A stretch of DNA of 64,000 nucleotides from Pleurodeles waltl (lineage: Eukaryota; Chordata; Amphibia; Caudata; Salamandridae). Positions 44,634 to 57,400 of the stretch are shown here, in pieces (positions within the stretch are counted from its first letter, which is position 1; the number at the start of each line of letters is the position of its first letter). The position numbers and the translations under genes are program-made. The stretch covers positions 1,347,700,323-1,347,764,322 of the forward strand of contig NC_090444.1 of the NCBI RefSeq assembly GCF_031143425.1, given 5' to 3'. The notes beneath the pieces were generated by a model that worked only from the letters and a program-made list of their open reading frames with translations, made no database searches and had not been told where the DNA came from.

Positions 44634-45287
44634 ATGGATGCCATACGAGTGCTAAGGAACAACATCAAGCCGAAAATTAATGCAGTGACTCTGGATGTTA
44701 ATTTATTGCGCGCAGACCTTCGCAAGGTCACGGATAAGGTCACCTCAGCAGAGGGTCAGATCAACGGGCTCCAGGCTGTAAACAAACGATTAGAAAAGCA
44801 ACTACGAGACCTGACAAAGAAGCAGACTGAGATGGAGGTGAAGTTGGAGGACCAATAGGGCCGGGCCCGTCACAGCAACATCAGGATCACTGGAGTCGTA
44901 GAAGGGGCAGAAGGACACTGCACAGAACTCTACATAGAGGACCTTATCCTGAACAAACTGGGGCCCAAAGGCCTGTCTAACTACTTCACCATCGAAAGAG
45001 CACATAGAGTGCCAGCATGGCCACCTCTGGTGGGCGCCCCGCCCCGAACAATAAACGCTAGAGTGTTCAACTTCAGAGACCGCAACGCAATTCTCCAGAC
45101 AACCAGAATAAGGGGTGATCTGAAATGGGAAAATGCATTGATCCGTTTCTTACCGGACTTTACCCTTCTGGGCCAGAAGCAGAGATGCCAATTTGAGGAG
45201 GTCAAACGGGACCTGCGGGCCAAGGACATCAAATATATGATGATCTTCCCGGCAAAACTAAAGAAAGTGCAAGATGGCAAGTCCTGA
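44634..45287 (+). pseudogene. L1 ORF1 (RNA-binding chaperone-like), one in-frame stop
   Basis: The first 74 codons form a heptad-rich coiled coil (LLRADLRKVTDKVTSAEGQI ... LEKQLRDLTKKQ). A single TAG at 44856-44858 interrupts, and the same frame continues with an RRM-like part (HSNIRITGV, LGPKGLSNYFTIERAHRV) and a C-terminal domain (NARVFNFRDRNAIL, FPAKLKKV). This is the coiled coil-RRM-CTD order of L1 ORF1p, which coats L1 RNA as a trimer. The upstream start could be earlier than the Met at 44634. Confidence 0.82.
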
Positions 45288-45896
45288 GATAGAGCGAGAG
45301 AGAGGGAGTCCGAGACTCTCTCAGAGAAGTCCCGCCCGGTCCTTAGTGGAAACCTAGGGCAGTTCGAATGCACGTAGAGGACTATGGGACCGATCTACAC
45401 CTAGCCCAGAGGGTGCATCAGACCAGGGGGGTCTGGACTGGAGCCAAGCAACAGGAGGAGAGATGGGTTGCACCTGAGGCGGGAGTCAGGACATCGGCCC
45501 GGGACCTCGGGCGAAACCAAGTGTTGACCCCTGCCTTCAGTCTAGTTATACAGCAATCAATAAACAGGGTCAGATAGGAGCCAGGGACTTATGGCTGGCC
45601 GTCTGCAATGGTTCACAGACTGCACCTACAAATTGGTTTGAAGGGTTTGGGGCAACAGGCACTCTGCCAAGTTGTGAAGCGGGGTGTTGGGGTCCCGTGG
45701 GGCAGGGCAGCAGCGAGGGGGAGGTTTGTTGGGGAGAGGGAAGTTCAACAGAGGCAGCATACAAGTTTAAAGGTTCGGAATGTGCATACAAAAGTTGAGA
45801 TGGGGGAGACGGAGCCCACAGAGGGAACCCAACCGCAGTGGCAGAGAGCCAATGACTGGGGAGAGGGAGATATAGCGTCCAGCCCAGCTGCATACG

Positions 45897-48550
45897 ATGG
45901 CTAGTGGTTCGTATAATGTACTGAGCAACATGTCCTGGAATGTTAAGGGCTGGGGAGTAAAATTAAGAGGACAATAGTTTTACAACACCTCAGGCGCACA
46001 GCTCCAGACATGGTCCTGGTGCAAAAGACCCACCTTAGAGGGAATAATTATAAGGCACTAAACAGATTCAGATACACCTTGGTGGTACACGCATGATATT
46101 CCTCAGGTGCCAGGGGGGTGGGCATTCTACTTAGGAAAACACTTCCCTTCACACTAGTGCTCCTGGGCAAATGGCATGAGCGATTTGCCACGATCATGGG
46201 ACAATGGGAAGGGCTCACGTTAGATATATGCTCAGTGTACATCCCACTGCGCCTGCACGGGGTGACGTTGCTGGCCATTGGAACTCAGATGCTGGAGCTC
46301 CTGGCTGGGATCCTCATCATACAGGGAGACATGAATGCGGTGACAGACACAGAGGCGGACAGACAAACTAGATCTCCCACCCCTTGTGGGGGGGGACCAC
46401 TGAAATCATTTGTAGAGGTGATGGAACTGATGGACATCTGGAGGGTGCTGCACCCACAGGAGAGGGCATACACGTACTACTCCGCCCCACATGGCAGTTT
46501 TTCCAGGATAGACCACATATACACACATAGCCGATACGTATGTCACTTTGGGAAGGCCAGGCATGGGGCGTGAGGAATTTCAGACCACTCGCGAGTGGTG
46601 ATAACTCTAAAGGGATGGAAGCGTGACTATGCCGCCATACCCAGAATAGATCCATGGTACTTGAGGGACCAGGTAATTGGGGAACAGTTACGGGAGGGGA
46701 CCGTCCTCTTGTTTAAAGTAAATGTGGGGTCGGTGTCCTCCATATGCATATTATGGGAGGCATTTAAGGTGGTCCTTCGTGGACAGGCCCAGGCACTGAT
46801 GGGGGAAAGAAAAAGGAGAACAAGCTTCCAATCAAAGCCTTAGAGAGGGAAGTTGGAGCATTATAGGCCCAGCTGCCAGGCGATAGATCAGAAGAGCTCT
46901 GCTGGTGTGTAATAGTGAAGCAAACAGAATTATGTAAGCTGGCAGAGGACAAGGCCAGGAAAAATGCCCAGGCGACACAAAGAAGATTATATGATATTGG
47001 GGATAAGGCAAGTAAACTGCTAACGTGGCTAGACCACAGAGACCAAAAACAAAGAGTGGTAAGCAAGATAATGGACGAATCGGGTGAGTCCAAAAGATCG
47101 ACCCAGAAATAGCTGAGGTTTTCACCTGCTACTATGGGAAGCTATACTCCACAAAGACTCGTATGACAAATGACGACTGTGATGACCTGCTCAAAGACAT
47201 GGCTCTGGTGTCCCTTACCGAGGTAGAAAAGGAGTCACTGGAGGGAGAACTCACGGCTGAGGAGATAGGAAAGGCAATTGGTGCCGTACAGGCGGGAAAG
47301 GCAGTAGACCCGAACGGGCTCCCAGTGGAGCTCTACAAGGGGCTGAAAGGCAGGGTAGCCCCACATCTATCAAAAATGTACCATGAGGCTCTAAACGCGC
47401 AGCAACTGCCAAAAGATTAAAGGACAGCAACTATAGTGGTCATTCCTAAGGAGGGGAAGCCAGCAACGCAATGCACGTCATATAGGCCCATATCTCTATT
47501 GAATGTGGAGGCGAAGGTACTGGCCAAGGTGTCGGCTACCTGCATGCAAACGGTGATCACCTCCACTGTACACCCCACTCAATCACGGTTTATGCCCCAA
47601 AGAAGCACCCAGCTCAACATCCATCGACTGTACGAGGTGCTCCACATGACACGGTCGCTGGGGGGCACCCAGGCAGCATTGTTGGCACTAGACACCAGGA
47701 AAGCATTCAACAATCTAGAGTGGCGTTCTCAACACTTCGTAGACTGGGACTAGGCTGCTTTACCAGAAACTGCTGGTGAGAGTAAATGGTGTGAACTCCT
47801 GCACTTTTGAACTGCGGAGGGGTACGAGGCAGGGATGCCCACTTTCCCCTGTGCTGTTTGCAGTGGCCCTGAAGCCACTGGCAGCCTGGATCCGGCAGGA
47901 CCCTCTGGTCCAGGGAATCCCGGGTGGGTTTGGAGGAGTGGATCTCTCTATGCGCAGATGACATATTACTATACATTACGGATCCGGCTCGCTCCATTGA
48001 CAGGCTACTACAAATCTTCCACACCTTCGGAGATTACTCTAGGTATACCATTAACTGGGACAAATCCTACTGTACCCCCTGGCAGGGAAGACAGCTCCGA
48101 TGCCCCTCCGAGAAGACATTCCTGTGGCACCTGATGGTTTCGATTGTGGGTGGCATGGGAGGAGGACGTAGGTCCCATGGATGAAGATGAATGGGCCGAT
48201 GTGTTGAAAAGCGCTAGAGAAACTGCAATTCGGACCCATTTTAGATTGAGCACCTTTGGATACTGCACAGGTCCTATCTTTCCAGGGTGCAACTGCAGCA
48301 GATGGGGCGCACCCAATCAGATCTCTGTGCAAGAGGGTGTGAGATGCCGGGGACATTCTATCACATCCTATGGTCCTGCCTTCAGATACAGTTGTTTTGG
48401 AAAGAAGTGGTGGACGAGATGTCCCGAGTGGTGGGGGGCCTGATCCCGATGAACCCTAGGTGGTTACCCTTGTCAATCCCAGGAAAAATAGGGTGTAAAA
48501 AAAAAACAAATGGTATGGCTGAGATTGGCCGCAGCAGGAGTGGCTAAGAG
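45897..48550 (+). pseudogene. L1 ORF2 (endonuclease and reverse transcriptase), broken
   Basis: It starts with MSWNVKGWG-type APE endonuclease sequence near 45930. The QETH motif reads QKTH (about 46022-46033), losing the metal-binding Glu. GDMNAV and SRIDHIY motifs follow in another frame (46118-46573). RT begins near 47163 with KAVDPNGLPVELYK, then a TAA at 47418-47420, then VVIPKEGKP, YRPISLLN and ALDTRKAFNN. RQGCPLSP appears after a shift, and the active site near 47955 reads CADD instead of YADD. A short C-terminal Cys/His module (CARGCEMPGTFYHILWSC) is readable at 48320-48390. Multiple frames and a probable internal deletion make it inactive. Confidence 0.88.
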
Positions 48551-50448
48551 GAATGTGGCCAGGGAATGGGGGGCTCCCCCCGACCGAGGGAGGCAGACTT
48601 GGTGGCGAACGTAGACTGGTGCTGCAGGTCAGAGAGAGTGGTCTGCAAAAGCAGAGGGGGTGCCCAGCAAAATGCGACAAGATATGGGGAAAATGGAACG
48701 CAACCCAGGGCACGTGAGCAAGAGGAGGGTGCTGGAAAAAGGGAAATGGCCATAAGGGAGTTAACGATTGGCTTTCTTACTCTTGGCGGGAGGAGGGAAG
48801 GTAGAAGTAAACTAGAAGGGATCCGTGGGCAAAAGGTCCAGAAAAGACTTTGCACTCCGTCACACCCGTTCACTAACTATCATGTCAAATTTTCATTGTT
48901 TGCATGCATTGTATGCCACACGCTGTTAAATAAAAAGATTTACAAAATAAAACAAAATGCCACTTTCGGAAAGTGGGCATTTTCTTGCTTAAACCATTCT
49001 CTGACTCTGCCTGCTTGTGTATTCCCTGTCTGGGTCAGACTGACTGTTGGGCTGTTTGTGAAATCCCTCTAGCTAGTGACACAAAGGGAGCTGGGGTGTA
49101 GCCCGCATATCTTTATGAGCCATCTAAGCTAGAGTAGAGAGAGGAGTCACTTACACCTGAATGAGCTGTGCCTGCCCTCACACAATGTAGTCTCCAACCT
49201 CGTGGTGTGTGTCTGGGACGAGGCCTGGGCAAGGTAGGATCCTGTGAACAACAGAGACTTTCCTTTGATATTTTGCCTACTTCAAAGGCAGAAAGGGGTA
49301 TAAGTAGTGGACCCAAAACCCCAGACTTTAGATTTGCTTCTGGAACCAAGAGGAACCTCTGCCAAGGAGAAGAGCTGAAGAGCTGAGGAGAAGTGCTGCC
49401 CCTGCCTGTGACTGCTTTGTTGGGGTATCCTGCAGTTGCTTCCTCTGCCTGTAAAAGGAGACAAAGACTGGACTTTGTGGTTTATTCCTGCTTGAGAAGA
49501 ATCTCCAAGGGCTGGGATTGAGCTTGCCTCCTGTTTTGAAGTCTCAGAGCCATCAAAGACTTTCTCTGCCAGCACCTGGACTCTCTGCTGAGACTTTTGC
49601 CCTGCCAAGTGGTGCCCCATCCAGACCCTGGGCCCTTGAAAGGAGAAGCTGATAGAAAAAGGATGAAAATCCATGCACAGGAAGTCGTGTGGGGAAACTT
49701 TTGATGCACCACCTGCAACATGGCTGAAAAACGACGCCCCACCTGCTTCACGGCTGAAATCGACACCCCACCTGCATCGCGACTAGGAGAGCGACTCATC
49801 GCAGCTGGAGAAACGATGCTACACCGGCTTGCAGCTGCTCATAGTGATGCAAACCCCAAGCAGTGCGGTTTTTCAACACTGTGCGACCGGATTTCTCACG
49901 CATCATCACTGGGCATCAAAGTAATTGTGACCCTGCACGGATCCGAGGTGCCCTGTTCGGAAATCGATGCATCACTCTCTTGCAGGAGAGGAAAACGACA
50001 CAGCACGTGCCTGACCGGAGAGGAAACGACACACGGCCTCACTTGGGAGTAAGGAATTGACGCATCACTGACTTTTCCGACACAAACCAGATACTTTGTT
50101 TGACATCAACGTTTCCATTCTTTTTTTACTTTAAAAATTCATACCTTGACTTGTGTATGTTGGACTGTTGTCTTTTTTGTCCTGTTTATTTAGATAAATA
50201 TTAACTATTTTTTTCTATACTAGCGTGGTGTCCATTGTTTAGTGTTTTCACTGTGTTACTGTGTGTGTTGCTACAAATACTTTACACATTGCTTTTGAGA
50301 TAAGCCTGACTGCTTGTGCCAAGCTACCAAGGGGGTGAGCAGGGGTTGTCTTAGAAGTGTAACTCCCTTGCCCTGACTAGAGTGAGGGTCCCAGCTTGGA
50401 CATAGTGCAAACTGACTGCCAACTAGAGACCCCATTTCTAGCAGCCAG

Positions 50449-52049
50449 CAGAAAGGGGAGGACCATTTTCAGAACGTTCAGTAAAAAAACAGTTCACAAG
50501 ATGTTCTCATGACGTATCAAACTGCTATCAAAGATGATACCAAAGTTTTTGACAGCCTAGGTATGAGAATGGGGAGGGGTGAGCTCTTGAGGACACAAGT
50601 TTAAGTCCCAGGTCGACGCATTGCCGAGTACAAGAAGTCCAGTTGTTGACTAGTTCAGTCTGAGCGAGCTGTGAGTCACCCAGGTAGCTGTATAAATCAT
50701 GCATTGTTTAAATCTAAAGACAGTGGGTGTTAGGGGTCCCCTCCAATTTAAGAATTGGTTGTTGCTGGCATATGCATAACACAAAACACATAGGAATGAA
50801 CCACAGCTGTTAAAGGAGCTGTGCAAAAGTAGCGATGAGCTCTGTCCTTGGGCACCTCATGTTTTATATTTTTAAATTGAGACAGGAATGGAGGTGTTGA
50901 AACCTCTTTAGGGTAGTCTGTTAGGAAAAAGTTTATCCATCCGCAACAAGGGTGATCCCGTTGAATGAGGCAGGAAGGTTTAGAAGTAAAAGGGTAGCTG
51001 AGCATTCTATAGCTCAAGGCACATTCTAATTTGGCCTAGGACCAACACCAGTACTGTTTCCATGCTGTAATGGTTCTAATTTTATACTGGTGTGTATTGA
51101 AATAGTTGCTGGTTTCCATAAAAGTAGACAGTTGTAAATTGACATGGGATTCAAGATTCTTAATGGGGGCATATAATAAAGAGAATGGTCTGTAAATTGA
51201 GAATGTTTTTTTTTAGCATCAACTGTTTTTTTTAAATCAGAGTTTGATTCCATTGCCTGGGCATTAGTGCATTTGCAAGTGATTGGTTCAAAACAAAGGT
51301 GAGCTGAAAAGCAACCAGAGAGGTCCATAACCCGAGGTATTTGCACGACCAGGGTCCCGATGACTCTGAAATGAGGGCCAGCATTTTGCTTTGTCACAAG
51401 AATCCTCAACAGGTTTGAAGCGACTCGATGGAACAAAGGACGTTTAGAAATTGCCCATGAATTCTTTATGTGTGTTGGAGAGGACTCTAAAGCGTGTGCA
51501 TTGCCAAGCATTGCACCCCGAAAAAGGTCATCCCAGAGAGCCTGAGAACGCATATACGCCTATGCATAACACTGAGGTGTTTTCTATTAAAAACGTTTAA
51601 ACGTCCTGCTTTTTACTGTTGCTTGTAGAATGCGGTTGCTATAAAAATCTATTCTAGTGATTGGAAGAAGCTTGTTGTAGTCACAGAGTGCATTGAAATA
51701 ACTTAATTTATCATTAACCGGATGCTGTAATCGGCATTACCGTTCTAGATGCTTACAGTGTTGATTTAAATCTTTTAAGGCTGGCGTGTACCAACGCGCT
51801 GATGGCTGGCTCCAGCAATGTTTAGCCAATTTAACGGAAATAGATTTTTCCAGGGCCGATCCAGCAGTTAAATGAGGTCACAATATTTTTCATATGGTAG
51901 GAAAAATTGACAGACGTTGCAAACAGGCCAAATATATTTTATGCCAGCGTCTAAGTTGTGGTACATGATCAGTGTTGTGCAGTAGCTGGGGATATGTTCC
52001 CTGTAAAGAAAAGGCAATGGCAAGATTGTAAGCTACCCCAAGAAAGAGC
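50449..52049. other. Non-coding DNA, nothing assigned
   Basis: A 175-residue minus-strand frame (51026-51553) has no recognisable domain or composition bias. I treat it as chance. No repeat structure seen. Confidence 0.45.
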
Positions 52050-52052
52050 TAA

Positions 52053-52523
52053 GGCCCAGATTTATGTGGGCCTAGCACCATTCTAACGCCACATTAGCGT
52101 CATTTTTTACGTTAATGTGGCATTAGAAGGCCAAAAACGCCATGCAATATTCGCCAGGCATAATGTATGCAAGGGGGGGTGTTCCGTGGCTAGGGGGAAG
52201 CCGAAAAAATGGCACAAAGAAATCTATGAGATTTCTTTGTATCATTTTCATCTGTGTTTTTTAAAGCCTGCTAATAGCAGGAGTTAAAAAGAGACTCCCA
52301 TTGTTTTCAGTGGTCCTCTGGGTGCTTTGTAGGATTGGCGTCATCATTTTTTACACTAATGCTTCTAAGCACCGGACTAGCATCAAAAATTATGACGCTA
52401 GTCCCCCTGACTACCGCCATGGTGCGCCGTTTTAAACTATGGCGCTCATATGGTGGAGTTAGGGGGTGTGCAAGAGAAGTGGCACTGCACTAGGTACAGT
52501 GCCAGTTTTCATAAATCTGCCCC
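52053..52523. mobile_element. Harbinger-like MITE with TAA duplication (471 bp)
   Basis: GGCCCAGATTTATG at the left pairs with CATAAATCTGCCCC at the right. TAA flanks both (52050-52052, 52524-52526). The second end is followed by only 93 bp before the next MITE. Confidence 0.82.
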
Positions 52524-52616
52524 TAAGATTGATATTTAGGTCAGGTGAGCAGAAAATGAAGTTAAGGCTCTATCTTTTAGTATAGGTGGGGACTTTGAGT
52601 AATTGAGCAAGATTAA

Positions 52617-53336
52617 GGGGCATATTTATACTCTGCTTGCACCGAATGTGTGTCAAAAAAATTTACGCACATTCACCGCAAACCTTGCACCATATTTATA
52701 CTATGACGCCCGACCCCACAAACGTCAACATTTCTCTGTGTGCTTCATTTTCTGGATTGCGTTAATGACATGCAAGGTAGGCGTTCCCATCCCAAAAATT
52801 ACTTTAAGGCCTGTGCGCCTTATTTATACTCCCGTGCCATTTTGATGCACAGGCGGGGGCGTGCCTTAAAAAAGGACACCCACGGATGGGGGGGACCCAT
52901 CCCAGGTAAGTACAGGTAAGTTGAGGTAAGTATGTTTTTTAAAAAAATTGTGGCATGGGGGGGCTAACTTGGGCCCCCCTACATGCCACCGTTCCTAATG
53001 GCCATGCCCAGGGGACTGAAGTCCCCTGGGCATGGCCATTGGGCAGGGGGGCATGACTCCTGTCTTTGCTCAAAAAATGACACAAGTCCGGTTAGAGCCA
53101 TGATTTTTTACTGTAACCTGACTTGCAACATTTTTTGACGCACAACCCCCATTTTCCCCTATGCAGGCGCTGCCTGGTTAGAGTAATTTTATTTTTTACT
53201 CTGACCAGCCGTAGCGCTGGTCAATCCATAAATAAGGCGCCAGCCTGGTGCGTTGGAATGGCATTAGCCGGCGGTAAAAAAATTTAAGCAAACCAGCGCC
53301 GGCACTGGTTTGCGTCAAAAAGTATAAATATGGGCC
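52617..53336. mobile_element. Harbinger-like MITE with TAA duplication (720 bp)
   Basis: GGGGCATATTTATACTC at the left pairs with AAGTATAAATATGGGCC at the right. TAA flanks both (52614-52616, 53337-53339). The centre carries a hairpin CATGCCCAGGGGACT-GA-AGTCCCCTGGGCATG. The left half matches the truncated copy at 10323. Confidence 0.85.
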
Positions 53337-53573
53337 TAAATGTGCACACTCTTCTATAAAGCAGCGATCAACAGTGTCCATAGGAGAGTCTATATAAATG
53401 CTGAAATCTTCAAAATTAATAGGTTCATTTATTTATTGTTTATACTCAGTTTATAAAATGATTTAAAGAATTCACATAAGTTATCACATAATTAACTACA
53501 TGTACTCAATCATTTCTGTTTTCGAAAATTGGCTACAACAGTCCTAATTGTGAGCAATATATATGTATATTTA

Positions 53574-54490
53574 GGCCCATATTTATACTTTTTGACGCAA
53601 AACTGCGCCAACGCAGTTTTGCATCAAAAAAATTAGCGCAGGCTAACGCCATTCTGAAGCGCTATGTGGGCGCCGTATTTATTGAATGACGTTAGCCGGC
53701 GTTAGCCGCCGGCGCTGTCTAGTGTGCGTTCAAAAAAACGACGTACACCAGGCAGCGCCGGCGTAGGGGGAAAATGGCATATGGGCGTCCAGAAATGGTG
53801 CAAGTCAGGCTGAGGCAAAAAAAATCGCCTCAACACGATTTGCGCCATTTTTTTACGACGCCCATCCCCCATTGAAATGACTCCTGTCTTAGCAAAGACA
53901 GGAGTCATGCCCCCTTGCCCAATGGCCATGCCCAGGGGACTTCTGTCCCCTGGGCATGGTCATTGGGCATAGTGGCATGTAGGGGGGCACAAATCAGGCC
54001 CCCCTATGCCACAATTTTTTTTTAAAAAAAATACCTACCTGGACTTACCTTAATGTCCCTGGGGTGGGTCCCTCCAGCCTTGGATGTCCTCCTGGGGTGG
54101 GCAAGGGTGGCAGGGGGTGTCCCTGGGGGCAGGGGAGGGCACCTCTGGGCTCATTCTGAGCCCACAGGTCCCTTAACGCCTGCCCTGACCCAGGCGCTAA
54201 AATCCGGCGCTAATGCAGGTTTTTTAGACCCGCCCACTCCCGGGTGTCATTTTTGCCCGGGAGTATAAATCCGACGCAATAGCATCGGAGTCATTTTTTA
54301 AGACGGGAACGCCTACCTTGCATATCATTAACGCAAGGAAGGTGTTCACGCAAAAAAATGACGCTAACTCCATGAACTTTGGCGCTAGACGCGTCTAACG
54401 CCAAAGTATAAATATGGAGTTAGTTTTACGTCAAATTTGCTTTGAAAAAAACGACGCAAATTCGGCGCAAACGGAGTATAAATATGCCCC
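53574..54490. mobile_element. Harbinger-like MITE with TTA duplication (917 bp)
   Basis: GGCCCATATTTATAC at the left pairs with GTATAAATATGCCCC at the right. TTA flanks both (53571-53573, 54491-54493). Central hairpins include 14-bp perfect arms (53877-53890 with 53895-53908) and the same CATGCCCAGGGGAC module as the preceding MITE. Open frames inside are fortuitous. Confidence 0.85.
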
Positions 54491-54493
54491 TTA

Positions 54494-57400
54494 ATTCCTA
54501 ATCAAGCAAATAAGGGTACCGTAACATACTATCAGGACTCAGTTCAAATACAATAAGGTAGAACTCTGTATTCTACCAACGCCATCTCCTCCTGATACAG
54601 CTGTTCTTTCTTCTCAATTTGACAGCATCCACCACTTATTTCCAACAAAGTTGGACAAAACCCAAAAGGTCGAGCTATCCGCTTTGCCAATGCTTGTTTG
54701 CATTTCCATGTGAATGCTTCTACCATGATGAATGCACCTGCATGTCCATCAATTTTGGAATTGGGTTCCTAGTAAATATAACCCATTCAGAGGGCAGCCT
54801 GCGTCATGACGATAATCAAAAGCACACATCACAATGAATGAGGGTGCATGGGTCGTGAGCACACAGGGTAGAGAGCAAGAAAACACATGTACTCTCATTA
54901 GATGCTGAAAGTTAAATAAAAAAGCTAAAGAGGAAGGTCTAAAAAACAAAGCGTTCCCAATCTGAACAGCATGCATGTTCTCCTTAGGCAAGAACAGCTC
55001 TATAGGCTGCCATCACTGGGTAATTAAAATCCTTTGCATCAAGTTTTCTCTAGCAAGGAAGTTATACAGTATTTGCAACCATGGCAATGGCAGCAATCTT
55101 GTGAACAGTGAGAGCTTAAACCGGTCTACCATCAAAAAAAAGATTGCACGTAGGCCCAGAGAATCCAATACATCGTATAAGCCCTCCTTCTGCATTTTTC
55201 CTAGTATTGTCTCTGATTACTTCGTAAGTGACGGTAAAGCATCAAGCAGGCAACACCCAATTCTGATTTAAGTGATTATTCAAGGAAAATGACTTCATAA
55301 GGTATGATTTTCTCAGTCCTAAAATGTAACCATGTACTGCTGGAAACTGAAGCTATCGTGAAACTCTGGCTATACATAACCGATGACATAAAACAGTTGT
55401 ATGTGCTGTATCAATGACTCTTACTGTGTAAACAAGTAGTGGGAGGTATTTTGCAAAGCAGGGATAACAATAGGCCCTGGTTAAAGTCCTAGGGAGATGC
55501 TCAGAATTCACATCTCCCCATCTAAATGATATTGCTACTTACTTTTTTTATGGCTAAACAGATAACTGCCTACACAGGTACCAAATTGCCCCTTACTCAG
55601 CCAATTTAAAGGGGCCCCACTGTAGCTTGATGAATCTCCACGCCTTACCATTGTTAACCTGCCTGGCACGTAGTGGCGTAAACATCAGCAGGATTCAGAG
55701 ATGCTCTACTCTCTCTTTAGTCTCTGCTCAACTGGGATGACACATCCCTATATTTGAGAATGTTCCACCTTTAACAAGTTTCATGTGCACCAAGAAATCC
55801 CCTGGCTGTACATTCCCTTTTGGTAACCCGACCCCAGCACCCACAACCCACATACACATCAACCTGTCTTTTCTCATTCTCAGAGGTTAGAAGCCTCACT
55901 ACAACATTACATATCTACTCTTGCCTGCTGCTATCTGGTTTGGCTAGCCTAATGGACCAGTGGATAGCCTTATGTTTAAAGCTGTAGATTTGGTTCCCAT
56001 TGCTTTACAGAGATACCTGCTTACTTACCTTTCCACTATCCTTCACAATTACTTAGAAAAAGTCCTACAACCTTGAGTATATACCATCTACCTTCGATCC
56101 TCCTCTCCGAACAATTTTAAGTCTGACAGGAAATACATGATTCCTGTCAAGACCTCGCTCTATCCTTAGGATGAGTGCATCTTTCATTGCTGAACCTTTC
56201 TATTGTTCGCCTTCCCCTTACCATAGTCTCACTGGAGTTAGTAGCTTCAAGAGTATCACACAACCTATCAACCTGATAAAGGTGCCACCATTTAAGTGCA
56301 GCCTCACACAAATACGATCTCTGACTAACCCCTCTATCTATTTCTACACATAGGTGGCTCATCTTCCAAGCTACCTTAACCCCCTCAAGTTGAATGTTAA
56401 TGGGGTGTAACATTTTATCCAAAAGAAGAAAATCATGTCATATCATATGGTAGTGATTGCCCTGTCTTATAACTACAAACCCTGTGGAAAGTCTCCCTTA
56501 GTGGCATAATGGTAGGAGAAACGCCCCTCCAAAAAGAAGTAGAAAGAAAAACAAGCTTATTTAGAAATCATGCTTAGGAACTTGACTACTCAATATACGA
56601 ACTTTCCCTCTGAACAATTGTGCCTTGAACTAATGCAAGGAAAATACACTCAATGTGTTTTCTGACTCTAAATCTGAATATGCACTGTCCAAGTTCAAAT
56701 GGCACCATTAAGAACAAGGGGGAAAGCCGGTCAGTTTTTGGCTGCTTAACTCAAAGCAAGCATTTGCAATGCAATCAGTCTCGCATTTGCGAGAGTTAGA
56801 GCTATTGGAGTTGTAAATGACAATGTCACTTTAAGGTCACTTTAAGAATCCTGTCCACACCCTAAACGTCCAAACACCCTTCACAGCATAGGATTTTCAC
56901 AATGAAACAGCCCCCGTGCACTAATGTGCACAGTTCATTGCTGGAGATGTTTGCCAAAAGACTGCTATATTAGTTTCTCTGTGAAGAAACACTGTGCTTA
57001 GATATATATGGATTACTGTGTTCTTGCTCTCTTCAACAATTAAGTCTTTCTGTAGAAAATAAATAAATAAATGCAAATTTCTGTACAGTGCTCTGATGCC
57101 CATGAGGCCTGGTGCATGCTGTGGAAACCCAATAAAATACTTTTAAAAAAAGAAAAACATAATCACGTGTCACCGACATTCGCTGTAACTTAAGCGCACC
57201 CTCGGCTTGTGAAGGTGAATCCTGCAAATATGTAGGAATTCTGTTTAATAACACACTTGACTATATTATCACAGGTACTCTAGGTATTTTAGTTGCAACA
57301 ACTGCCAATGACTGCACCCACATTCCTGCCTCCAGCTCTCATTCCCTGGGCAGGTAGGGCACTGGATTGTCAACAAGAAAGTAGTGCCCCACTACTCTTA

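Larger units (their letters stand above)
42918..48953 (+). mobile_element. L1-clade LINE, nearly full length, inactive
   Basis: It is flanked by an exact 14-bp target-site duplication AAAATGCCACTTTC (42904-42917 and 48954-48967). It has a GC-rich 5' region, two ORFs with coiled-coil ORF1 and EN/RT ORF2, and an A-rich 3' end (AAATAAAAAGATTTACAAAATAAAAC). This is the product expected from target-primed reverse transcription. A 613-bp MITE sits in its 5' region. Both ORFs are broken, and ORF2 appears to lack a large segment after the RT core (about 48.1 kb). Confidence 0.92.
42262..50443. mobile_element. TG...CA LTR-like unit (about 2.1 kb without its insert), host of an L1
   Basis: It begins TGTTAGCATCC, ends TTTCTAGCA and is flanked by GCCAG on both sides (42257-42261, 50444-50448), a 5-bp duplication typical of LTR-element integration. 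Removing the L1 leaves about 2.13 kb. The right part (about 49.4-50.06 kb) contains repeated GACACCCCACCTGC-like words and no protein domain. It may be a giant solo LTR or a non-autonomous element. Confidence 0.6.

Noticed and set aside
48566..49072. 168-residue plus-strand frame
   Set aside because: Spans the L1 3' region, its A-rich tail and the target-site duplication, so it cannot be one real gene.
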